This document shows positions 46,773 through 54,948 of a DNA stretch of 64,000 nucleotides, one piece after another (position 1 is the first letter of the stretch; each line of letters opens with the position of its first letter). The notes beneath the pieces are model-generated. The model had not been told where the DNA came from. It saw nothing but the letters and a program-made list of their open reading frames with translations, and did not search any database. The DNA comes from an uncultured Tolumonas sp. (lineage in GTDB: Bacteria; Pseudomonadota; Gammaproteobacteria; Enterobacterales; Aeromonadaceae): the NCBI RefSeq assembly GCF_963676665.1, contig NZ_OY781373.1, forward strand, positions 124,001 through 188,000, read 5' to 3'. The position numbers and the translations under genes were made by a program.

Positions 46773-47708
46773 ATGATTAAAGGACTGGCAATTACCCCGC
46801 CTGTCATCGGGCGTATCTCCATTGGCCGTTTAGTGTGTAAAAACGATAAATGGTTACCGGAGAAAGACGATAGTTTTACCTTAACCACACAAATCAAAAA
46901 CAAGGGGGAATGGTTACTGCACCCGCTGCATCAAAAACTCTCAGAAGCCGCGCCAAATCAGAAAATTCGCGCGATACCGGTTCGGATGCTGTTTAACGAC
47001 ACCGACTTAAATCTGCGTGCGGAATACAGCGCGTTTGACCGACAAACCGGACGACCGCTGTGTGTTGGCGATGGTGAGAAAGCCAGACGAGTGAGTGCAG
47101 CCGGTGGCACAGAAGAACAGCCTTGTGCAGGCCCGCAGTTTTGCCCGTATGCGCGAGAACATGGCTGCAAGCTGTATGGCCGATTGAATGTGCAGGTTGA
47201 TGGTCAAGGCGATGAGTTAGGCAGTTTCATCTTCCGAACGACCGGTTATAACTCGGTACGAACCTTAGCCGCCCGTCTGCAATACTTTCAGGCATTGAGT
47301 GGCGGTAATACGCGTTATCTGCCCTTACTGCTCAAGCTTCGCGCCAAGACCACCACACTGTCGTATCAAACACCGGTGTATTACGTGGACCTGACGTTGC
47401 GAGATGGCGCTGAACTTGCCACAACTATCAGCCAAGCCAAAGATGCTGCCGAATCCGATTTAGAAGCGGGTTTAGGCATGATTGAGCTGGAGCACACCGC
47501 CCGACAATTGCTGCAAAACGGCCAGTTCGAAGACTCGGAAGAAGAGATACCGCTGGTCATGGAAGAGTTCTATCCTGACGGACCAGTTCTTCACGATGAC
47601 AAAACTGCTGTTTTCACTCATCAGATAGCCAGTGAACAGCCTATTCAACAACGGAGAAAAACAACGTTAACGCCTAAATTGGGGAAACAGGCTAATACAA
47701 CAAATTAA
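46773..47708 (+). CDS. gp3-like recombination directionality factor / YqaJ-associated protein
   Basis: A 311-aa protein matching the family often labelled hydrolase or metal-binding protein, related to gp3-type recombination directionality factors. Characteristic parts are RAIPVRMLFNDTDLNLRAEY, a cysteine cluster CAGPQFCPYAREHGCKLYG that may bind zinc, and FIFRTTGYNSVRTLAARLQY. It follows the YqaJ nuclease closely, so a role as partner in recombination, or in recombination direction, is likely. It is not known whether it would act with a tyrosine integrase. TTAGGAG precedes the ATG. Confidence 0.72.
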   Translation: MIKGLAITPPVIGRISIGRLVCKNDKWLPEKDDSFTLTTQIKNKGEWLLHPLHQKLSEAAPNQKIRAIPVRMLFNDTDLNLRAEYSAFDRQTGRPLCVGDGEKARRVSAAGGTEEQPCAGPQFCPYAREHGCKLYGRLNVQVDGQGDELGSFIFRTTGYNSVRTLAARLQYFQALSGGNTRYLPLLLKLRAKTTTLSYQTPVYYVDLTLRDGAELATTISQAKDAAESDLEAGLGMIELEHTARQLLQNGQFEDSEEEIPLVMEEFYPDGPVLHDDKTAVFTHQIASEQPIQQRRKTTLTPKLGKQANTTN

Positions 47709-47729
47709 GTTAACTACAAATATTCATGC

Positions 47730-48077
47730 TTAAGAATCAGCAAGCCGTTCAACCAGTTGCATCATCGTATTAAGTAATAGTTTCCGGTCAGTATCATTCA
47801 ATCTGGCTAATTGCTGACTTAATATAATACTTTGCTCAGTAGGGCGATTGCTGGTTTCACGTAGGAAGTCAGTTAACTCACAGTCAAAAAGTTGAGCCAA
47901 CTCAGCCAGTCGAACAATGGTTGGCACCACAATACCTCGCTCCATTCGGGAAACAGCTTCCATACCGATATTTAGGTACTCTGCCACTTCCTCTTGCGTC
48001 ATGGCTTTTTGTTGTCGTTGGCGTGCAATTGCTTTCCCAATTGTCTTGGTCAGCAGCTCAATGTTGATCTCAGTCAT
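47730..48077 (-). CDS. XRE-family HTH repressor
   Basis: A 115-aa Cro/CI-type regulator. The HTH is IARQRQQKAMTQEEVAEYLN, followed by IGMEAVSRMERGIVVPTIVR, the usual lambda-repressor-like five-helix fold. The C-terminal 40 residues are helical and may dimerise. ATG 48077 has GGAGG six bases upstream; the earlier ATG 48092 is less likely. It is convergent with the YqaJ/RDF genes and divergent from a small membrane-protein gene across 232 bp. That region carries AAC-rich inverted segments that may be its operator. Confidence 0.88.
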   Translation of the reverse strand: MTEINIELLTKTIGKAIARQRQQKAMTQEEVAEYLNIGMEAVSRMERGIVVPTIVRLAELAQLFDCELTDFLRETSNRPTEQSIILSQQLARLNDTDRKLLLNTMMQLVERLADS

Positions 48078-48309
48078 GAGTCCTCCAGTCAACCTTTATA
48101 GTTGGCTATAGATCCATTGACCGTAAGGGTTTAAAAAGGTGGCCATCATCCCTGAAGGTTGATTATTAACGCAAAACAACCAATTTTTACGTTAAACAAT
48201 ACATATCACATCCTTCATTTTATGCGTCTGCACTCATCCTCGCATGGCTGGTTACCTTCGCCTTCAGTCCAGATGAACAGACTCCACTACATATACTAAG
48301 GAAGAAACC

Positions 48310-48633
48310 ATGATCCGTTATCCGATCATTGCCACTCTGTTTATTTTAGTTTCCACGATTTATTCGCTCTTTACTGGCGGCTCACCTCACCTCGGATTCT
48401 GGGGGCATTTTTGGTTCTTCGTATTTGGATCTCTTTTTGTGTCACTGGGTTTGATGGGCGGTGAACTATTCCGTCGCTTCGTCAAACCGGATATCTTGAT
48501 AGCAAATGGAGCTCAAGATATGTTCAAACAACGTCTATTCTGGAAAGTTGGTCCACAACTCATCGGTGGCGTTATTGGGATCATTGCTTGTAGTGGTTTT
48601 ATGCAAAATGTGCTGGGTTATTACATTGGATAA
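48310..48633 (+). CDS. small membrane protein of unknown function
   Basis: A 107-aa protein with three predicted membrane segments: near residues 6-22 (ATLFILVSTIYSLF), 30-52 (FWFFVFGSLFVSLGLMG) and 83-102 (LIGGVIGIIACSGFM). I recognise no family. It opens a small cluster of unknown genes and is followed 12 bp later by a secreted protein, so the two probably form an operon. AAGGAAG lies upstream of the ATG. A membrane partner for the secreted protein is a guess. Confidence 0.7.
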   Translation: MIRYPIIATLFILVSTIYSLFTGGSPHLGFWGHFWFFVFGSLFVSLGLMGGELFRRFVKPDILIANGAQDMFKQRLFWKVGPQLIGGVIGIIACSGFMQNVLGYYIG

Positions 48634-48645
48634 GGAAAACAAATA

Positions 48646-49095
48646 ATGAAAGCATCATTACTTTTACCGATAGCGGTGTTGCTGAGTAACAATGCGCTGG
48701 CCTATGGCGAAGCTGGCCAGTGGAGCAGTGGCTGGGGTCAGGGAACAACCGAATACACCGCCGTGGTCGATGCGCACAACAGCTTATATATCGCCTGCAG
48801 TGATACGACCAAGGTGTCTATGACCGCCACCGTCAAAGGGCAAGAATATGGCTCTTATGCCGCAAAAGGTTTTTCGTTAATCGTCAACGGAAGTGAATAC
48901 AGTGCGCCTTATGAAACCAGTTCTCGTGTCGGCGAAAACAATTTTTACGATATGTGGGCTAAGTTACGCAAAGCCAAATCAATAACAATCGTCACCGCAG
49001 ATGGTCAGAAACTCGCCCTACCAATTAAAGGTGTTTCTAGTACGCTGCCTGCAACCAACACATCAGCGTTTAGCTGTCTGATGTGGGACAACTGA
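48646..49095 (+). CDS. secreted protein of unknown function
   Basis: A 149-aa protein with a signal peptide (LLLPIAVLLSNNALAYGEAG; cleavage likely after ALA). The mature part is a beta-rich domain of about 130 residues with two cysteines, one in LYIACSDTTK and one in AFSCLMWDN, that could form a disulfide in the periplasm. I recognise no named family. GGAAAAC precedes the ATG and the membrane protein lies 12 bp upstream. Confidence 0.72.
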   Translation: MKASLLLPIAVLLSNNALAYGEAGQWSSGWGQGTTEYTAVVDAHNSLYIACSDTTKVSMTATVKGQEYGSYAAKGFSLIVNGSEYSAPYETSSRVGENNFYDMWAKLRKAKSITIVTADGQKLALPIKGVSSTLPATNTSAFSCLMWDN

Positions 49096-49340
49096 TTACC
49101 TTAGTCAACATTTGATACCAAGGGAGGCTCATCGCCTCCTTCTATTTTTTACTGTACCGCATTCACTCTTCCCCAAAATATTTCTCTGAAAAACCAACTT
49201 CGTATAGCAATAGCAACATCCACGAAACCTATCAATAAATCCAATACAAAACTGGAATGGCTGAAGGCCAATTCTCAGGTTTATCTTTCATCCTATTTTG
49301 CCTCGATTGGGGCATTTTATTTCCTTATGAGGACAAAACG

Positions 49341-49850
49341 ATGGAAATCGCAGACCACATCATTACCTATCAGGGTGATGTTCCACAACACGGTATTTAC
49401 GCAGGTGAAGACAATGTTATTTATTTTGATAGCAAAGGCACTCGTTCAATTCTTGTTGAAAATATGGACCATTTTTGTCAGCAGAAAGGATGCTTTATCC
49501 GCAATTATCCGTTCCGCCCGTATGCGAGGCCGGAAAGTTTAGACAGAGCATTTGGACAGATGAGTAAGATGACAGAACACCCGTTTTCTTCAGATGAACA
49601 ATTTGTTGCGTGGTGTATTAAAGGTGATTTAAACCCCAAAACACACCGTAGTGGCAGGAACGAACACGAAGAGGAAATCATTAAAATGACGATCAAGAAA
49701 ATTCTGACATCCGCAGTGGATGTATTGGCGCAGCACCCAAAATGGCAACAACAAACCGAGACCGCCAATAAATATTTGCCCGTTATCATCGGATCTATTC
49801 AGTTGGGGATAGAGATAAAAAAAATGATCGATGCCAAGAAGCAATTGTAA
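49341..49850 (+). CDS. LRAT-like papain-fold protein with degenerate active site
   Basis: A 169-aa protein. DVPQHGIYAGEDNVIYFDSK matches the LRAT-type H.GIY.G...VI.F strand motif with its histidine. Later, SSDEQFVAWCIKG aligns with the LRAT NCEHF motif region (form NNCEHFATWCKTG), but Cys becomes Asp and His becomes Gln. The catalytic nucleophile therefore seems lost, unless the later Cys takes its place. The tail (residues about 120-169) ends in a hydrophobic segment, PVIIGSIQLGIEIKKMI. ATG 49341 has GAGGAC upstream. The fold call is mine from motif shape only. Confidence 0.6.
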   Translation: MEIADHIITYQGDVPQHGIYAGEDNVIYFDSKGTRSILVENMDHFCQQKGCFIRNYPFRPYARPESLDRAFGQMSKMTEHPFSSDEQFVAWCIKGDLNPKTHRSGRNEHEEEIIKMTIKKILTSAVDVLAQHPKWQQQTETANKYLPVIIGSIQLGIEIKKMIDAKKQL

Positions 49851-49990
49851 GCCATGATTTTTACTGCGGGGATAGCAAGGGGCGAAAGCCCCTTGCTGGC
49901 GGAACATTCTTTTTTATTCAGAAATGCGCTCCAATAAATCGCTAATTCAGATTCTCAGCTAATCATGAGAAGATTTGAAATAACACTTCA

Positions 49991-50251
49991 ATGCTAACAA
50001 TAATGAGCAATATGCAATCACGACAGCTCTATATCTTCATCGGTGGGCCTTTAGATGGTCAGGCGCTTAGTATTCCAATAGAACAAGACATCGTTGATGT
50101 ACAGGATGAAAACAGAGCAGCCAAGCGAATTCAGTATCATAAGCGTCCATTAGACGTTAATGGCAAGCAATTTTTCGTGTATTCCATTGCCGATGTTTCT
50201 GAAGAGCAAATTGACAAAGTGAAGACCCGTTGGCAGGCGTACTTCCGGTAA
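49991..50251 (+). CDS. small hypothetical protein
   Basis: Up to 86 aa, start uncertain among 49991, 50003 and 50012, none with a clear ribosome site. It contains LYIFIGGPLDGQALSIPIEQ, a small beta-type opening seen in many phage/plasmid hypothetical proteins, then FFVYSIADVSEEQIDKVKTR. No family with a known role is recognised. It is the last small gene before the 749-bp gap that precedes the defence operon. Confidence 0.6.
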   Translation: MLTIMSNMQSRQLYIFIGGPLDGQALSIPIEQDIVDVQDENRAAKRIQYHKRPLDVNGKQFFVYSIADVSEEQIDKVKTRWQAYFR

Positions 50252-51000
50252 CTCAACTTCTCACTGCTTATCAAAATTAGAGATCGCTTGCGATACAGAT
50301 ATTTTAAAATATTATGTATACATAAACAGTGCTTTGTTGTGCGTCACTTGAATCTGATGGACAGATGATTGATGGTTATATCGTTGCGTCATTAGAAACC
50401 ATCATTGTTGCATTGCCTGATGAAAAATCGTTAACACAGGATTTTGAAGAGGTAGCCAACGAATTTTGAGTCCATTTATTGCTCACAGCCAATGGTATTA
50501 GAATTTGTCCACATTTTTGAACCAGGGAAAGTATGGCAAGGGTTGATTGAAGTCATTTTCCACCTAGCTATGATTGACATATGAAGTGTTTACTACGCAC
50601 ATTAATTTTTGTTAGGAAGAATGCCATTAATAACATAAATTGAAGGCTCTCGCCTTGTCGGGATAAGTTCACAGATCTTTATTTGAATAAAATTGTAAAA
50701 AACAATTTAATAGTGTCTTTTAACTCTGTGCGTGAGGCCTCCTTAGAATATATCAGAGCTATTTTTTACTAAATAAAGTTATGATTTTAACTATGTGTAT
50801 TCAGATTGCTGTGGACACATATTGTCATTGCGCTTCTACAGATTGTTTTTAACCGGTTAGCCGATTTTTAAATTTAGATATCAATATATTCTTATTAGGC
50901 GATAAAATATCAGGTATAATTTCATCTCAAGATTTTATTAAATTTACAGCCAGATTATGCAGTTAACACAATTATGTAACATCATGCCCGGTATGGAAAT
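50252..51000. other. gene-poor AT-rich region before the defence operon
   Basis: 749 bp with no supported gene. A 34-codon frame at 50365-50469 (MIDGYIVASLETIIVALPDE...) could be a remnant. The right end holds the likely promoter of the methyltransferase operon. No tRNA or CRISPR-like structure is seen. Confidence 0.6.
50892..50920 (+). promoter_or_regulatory. candidate sigma70 promoter of the defence operon
   Basis: TTATTA at 50892-50897 and TATAAT at 50915-50920 are separated by 17 bp, about 80 bp before the methyltransferase ATG. The -10 is a perfect match; the -35 is weak. A GTTAAC...GTAAC inverted pair lies at about 50960-50980. Confidence 0.45.
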
Positions 51001-52086
51001 ATGAACATTTTTTTTGAAAGAGACAATGATATTATCCGGGTGCTTTCACTGTTTTCAGGTTGTGGTGGTATGGATTTTGGGATTGAATCTGCTGGAGGTA
51101 AGGTCGTTTTTGCTAATGATATTGTTGAGGATGCTTGTAAAACACTGGATAAATATTTTCCTCACGCAGATGTTCGACATGGCGATATCTCAAGTATACA
51201 GACTTTCCCGCACGTTGATGTTGTCGTTGGTGGTTATCCGTGTCAATCATTTTCGATGGCTGGTAACAGAAAGCCGGGGAGTGATGTCAGAACTAATCTC
51301 TATACGCAGTTTTTACGTGTATTAAATATAGTTCGTCCTAAATATTTTATAGCAGAAAATGTTTCTGGGCTTAAGCAATTGGGGGCGGGAAGCTTCCTAG
51401 AGCAGCAGCTCACAGCATACAAGCAAGCTGGTTATGAAGTTAGTTATCATCTTGTTAATGCAAAAGCATACGGTATTCCGCAGTCACGTAAACGTCTGTT
51501 CATTATTGGTGTTAGATGCGATTTAGATCAGTATTTTGAGTTTCCATCAATTACACACGGGAAAGCGACCAAACAGAACCCACATTTAAAACCTTATACC
51601 TCTCATGGCGATGTTATTTGTGATTTGCCTATATGGCCTGAAGGGGAATTTTACGAACGCCCCCATGATCCCGAAGGACATTTTTCATGGTATTTCATGT
51701 CTAGAAATCGTAAAGCTAAATGGGATGGTCCTGCTTATACTGTCGTAGCTAATTGGCGACATGTAACGTTGCATCCAGCTAGTCCTGTAATGAAATTGAC
51801 TTGGTCAAATCTTGAGGACGGTTGGAAACAACGTTGGGATTTTTCCGATGAATATGAACACTTACTTACAAATTCACTTCGTCCAAAACTAGAAAAGGCT
51901 AGACGTTTGTCATGGCGAGAATGCGCGCGGATTCAGACGTTTCACAATGATTTTGAGCCTGTAGGAGATGTTGAAGCAAAATTTACTCAGATTGGTAATG
52001 CAGTTCCTCCAATGTTAGCAGAAGTCCTTTTTCGACATTTGTTTTCTGGTGCTGGATTGAAAAAACTATCAACAAAAGATAGGTGA
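51001..52086 (+). CDS. C5-cytosine DNA methyltransferase (DruM-like)
   Basis: DNA (cytosine-5) methyltransferase, 361 aa. Motif I is LSLFSGCGGMDFGIE (residues about 16-30), motif IV is GGYPCQSFSMAG with the catalytic Cys at 80, motif VI is AENVSGL, motif VIII is PQSRKRLFIIG, and motif X is QIGNAVPPMLAE. All catalytic elements are intact. The target-recognition region lies between VIII and IX. It begins the operon, and its TGA overlaps the next start by 1 bp. Next to a large DUF1998 helicase it fits DruM of Druantia type II, presumably marking self DNA. Confidence 0.92.
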   Translation: MNIFFERDNDIIRVLSLFSGCGGMDFGIESAGGKVVFANDIVEDACKTLDKYFPHADVRHGDISSIQTFPHVDVVVGGYPCQSFSMAGNRKPGSDVRTNLYTQFLRVLNIVRPKYFIAENVSGLKQLGAGSFLEQQLTAYKQAGYEVSYHLVNAKAYGIPQSRKRLFIIGVRCDLDQYFEFPSITHGKATKQNPHLKPYTSHGDVICDLPIWPEGEFYERPHDPEGHFSWYFMSRNRKAKWDGPAYTVVANWRHVTLHPASPVMKLTWSNLEDGWKQRWDFSDEYEHLLTNSLRPKLEKARRLSWRECARIQTFHNDFEPVGDVEAKFTQIGNAVPPMLAEVLFRHLFSGAGLKKLSTKDR

Positions 52087-54878
52087 TGGAAATGGGTGAA
52101 TTTTTTCCAGTTTCTTTAGATGAGTGGAATGCTGCTCTTATTGAATCTGTTTTTCTTAAACCATCTCACGAGGGTTTAACATTAAGCCGGATTGATTCTA
52201 CAGGGCAGATTTTTGAGCAATTAAAAGGTTCTCGTAGCAAAGAAGATGCTAAGCGTAGTTTTCTTAATGCATTTGGTAAAAAGCATTATGAAATACAACG
52301 TCATCTTAAATATGAACCTCGAATTGATGTATTTGAAAAAACAAGAGGTATTCCTCCTCATTTCGCTATCTTATATTTAACGTTGATTGCTGCTAGTGCG
52401 GATGATGACACTCATGAAGAAGGTGATTTTCGTGTAAGATTTTCCTTACTATTAGGTTTTAATAAAGATAAAAAATTTATATTTAGCGACCTACCTAAAA
52501 TGTGGGAAAGCTTAGAGAGATGGAGTTCTTCTAAAAAAAAATGTGCACGTTTGATTTTGCCTGACCCTCAACGTGAAACACTAATTGGTTATTCTAAACG
52601 TCTCTCTTTTCCTTCTTATAAAGATGAAAAAAAACTACGTGATTTACTTATTAAAGAAAGATTAGATAGTCATTCGTCCTTTGATGAAGTAAACAAAATC
52701 TTACACCGCCAATTATCTTCTTTTAGTGAGGTTTTTAGGAATGAAGTTGGTATATTTAATAACTGCTTATTAAAGTTTTCATTATCAGATGCTTATAATA
52801 GTCCATTATGGGGGGCTGTGAGAGATATTACCTTGTATGAGGAAACTCAACGAGCAGTTGCAAATGGTCACTTTTGTATTCAATTAGATGCAACTAATCT
52901 ATGGGCCCCTGAAATTTATTTATTAATGGACGATAAATGTGCAGATATATTAGATTTCGACAAATTAAATTTTTTCTCGGCTGAAAATGGAATTTATAGC
53001 AAAGTATATTATGAGGACAATATCGTCTCTACGCTGAGGGGAATATCTTCAATATTAAAAAATCCAAAACAGAAATTATCTAAGTCGAGAGTAGGTATGG
53101 CATTGCTAGCGGGCTGTCTACCTCTTTTTAGAGATGATTTCGGCTATGTTAACTCTAATGGCCGTTATTCTGATAATGATCCAGTTTGTCTGGTAGTTCG
53201 CAATACGTATATTGAATCACTTCTTGCTGCATGTAAGTTAATTAACTTAAAATTTCATACGTTAGTACACAGTTCAGATTCTTCTGACTGGGGAGTAATA
53301 CTATTTGATTCATTAAATCAGAATGACCTAATGGAGCTTGCAAGGTTGCTGCCCAAGGCTATTCAGCGTTATTTTATTCAAAACTGGATGCCTGCAAGAC
53401 CATATTTTACAGGAGGTGCTAGATATGGTCAGGCGATATTGCTCAATCCAGCCAGTACCCCATTTGTTCGTATGGAAGGGGCTATTGGAGGAAGCTATGA
53501 AATTAGTGATTCTGCTGGTAGAACATTGGTAACAGGAGATCTTAAGTTGAACAAAGAGGGGTTATATATTCCCCCAGAAAAATTATCAAAAATATCCGGG
53601 CAAGCATTTTGTCGATATTTTCTAACGCTGAAGCAACAAGAAATTCCACTAATTTGTGATATTCACGTTTTAGACCATGCCCCTTATTCAGCATACCGTG
53701 GAATAAATGAGCGGTCTAACTGGTTGACTGATGGTCCGTTGGGTATATTAGAGTCGCTTGATGATTTTGAACATAACGTATCTGCTGTTGCTATTCCACC
53801 AAATGAACATGAATTTATCCCGCTTGGAGGAATATGGTCACTATGGCAACAAAATGAACATTCTCTCGAAGAATGCAAACTTATCGATATAAATGCTATA
53901 CCCGAGTCGCTTGAATGGTTAGCGGAAGCATTGGCACTACGATTTCAAAAACGCAGTACGTTGCCATTTGATGAACTAAAAAAACATATCAAATTAGTTT
54001 CAATGGCAACGGGAATTCATGCATGGCGATTACGTCGGATGTTGTTTGCCGCAGGCTGGCTTTGTGTAGTAGAAAGTCGATATGCACCCTATCAAGTTGT
54101 ATCAATGGCCGATCGTACTATCTCTACTTTAAAAGTCGGTCAGAATATTGTAGCCCGGATCAGTGGACTGCTGACAAAAAAAGAACGCAACCAATTGCAA
54201 AGCTTATTGAGAGACTCTGAACAAGCAAAGCGGTGGTCAGTGTCAGGCAGTGATCTGGCAACAGGTTGTATAGAGTTAATCCTGCCGGAAATTGAATTCG
54301 CAGAATTGTTGGCTGAACGGTTTGGTCTGCGATTTATCACCAGAGATAATTTTCCAATTAGCCCATTCAGTGGTGTACTACTACCAATATCCAAGATAGA
54401 ACATATCACTGCTTTACCGCCAAATATTAATGTGGCGATTTGGCAGAAAGAGAACACTCAATGGTCCGAAGAGCTAGTTTTAAACAACGTCAGTAGCAAT
54501 GCTTTAATGCGCAATCGGGAAAAGCAACGTAATCGCTATTTTATCAGTACCTTAAATGGTTACTGGCAAACTGATAGTTTTGTCTGGGGGTTAATGGTTC
54601 AGACTATTTTTTCACAGAAAAAACTGGGTAGTAAAAGCGATAATGGCGATATTTTTTGGTCAAAAAATATAATATCTTTGCCTCCATCTATAACTCTATG
54701 GTGGTTACATTTTGGTGGAGGTTGTCTTTCTATTAATGAGGATGGCAATTTTTCATTCATAGGAGGAGGTGGTGATTTGTGGGGCAATATAAATAATTCA
54801 GACAAAACATCAGAATCTTGTTTTGATAGAGCACTTCAGCGTCGGATGCGAGCTATAAAACTCAGAAGAGTTCAATAG
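52086..54878 (+). CDS. large defence-operon protein of unknown fold (DruF-like)
   Basis: About 930 aa, beginning MEMGEFFPVSLDEWNAALIE. I recognise no catalytic motif or named domain. It is soluble, mixed alpha/beta with a Lys-rich N-terminal third. A conserved-looking run GGARYGQAILLNPASTPFVR and GGIWSLWQQNEHSLEEC lie in the middle and late parts. Starts at 52086 and 52092 are both possible. Size and position, between a cytosine methylase and a second ~930-aa protein upstream of a DUF1998 helicase, match DruF of Druantia type II. The match is by gene order, not by sequence comparison. Confidence 0.75.
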   Translation: MEMGEFFPVSLDEWNAALIESVFLKPSHEGLTLSRIDSTGQIFEQLKGSRSKEDAKRSFLNAFGKKHYEIQRHLKYEPRIDVFEKTRGIPPHFAILYLTLIAASADDDTHEEGDFRVRFSLLLGFNKDKKFIFSDLPKMWESLERWSSSKKKCARLILPDPQRETLIGYSKRLSFPSYKDEKKLRDLLIKERLDSHSSFDEVNKILHRQLSSFSEVFRNEVGIFNNCLLKFSLSDAYNSPLWGAVRDITLYEETQRAVANGHFCIQLDATNLWAPEIYLLMDDKCADILDFDKLNFFSAENGIYSKVYYEDNIVSTLRGISSILKNPKQKLSKSRVGMALLAGCLPLFRDDFGYVNSNGRYSDNDPVCLVVRNTYIESLLAACKLINLKFHTLVHSSDSSDWGVILFDSLNQNDLMELARLLPKAIQRYFIQNWMPARPYFTGGARYGQAILLNPASTPFVRMEGAIGGSYEISDSAGRTLVTGDLKLNKEGLYIPPEKLSKISGQAFCRYFLTLKQQEIPLICDIHVLDHAPYSAYRGINERSNWLTDGPLGILESLDDFEHNVSAVAIPPNEHEFIPLGGIWSLWQQNEHSLEECKLIDINAIPESLEWLAEALALRFQKRSTLPFDELKKHIKLVSMATGIHAWRLRRMLFAAGWLCVVESRYAPYQVVSMADRTISTLKVGQNIVARISGLLTKKERNQLQSLLRDSEQAKRWSVSGSDLATGCIELILPEIEFAELLAERFGLRFITRDNFPISPFSGVLLPISKIEHITALPPNINVAIWQKENTQWSEELVLNNVSSNALMRNREKQRNRYFISTLNGYWQTDSFVWGLMVQTIFSQKKLGSKSDNGDIFWSKNIISLPPSITLWWLHFGGGCLSINEDGNFSFIGGGGDLWGNINNSDKTSESCFDRALQRRMRAIKLRRVQ

Positions 54879-54948
54879 CATATACAGGCAAAGAAATCTG
54901 ATTGATTTTAAAATTTTAGCCATCAAAATGTTAAGGAGTTCAATCAGA

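Noticed and set aside
50365..50469. 34-codon ORF in the gap before the defence operon
   Set aside because: Too short, no ribosome site and no similarity I can recognise; kept only as a possible remnant.
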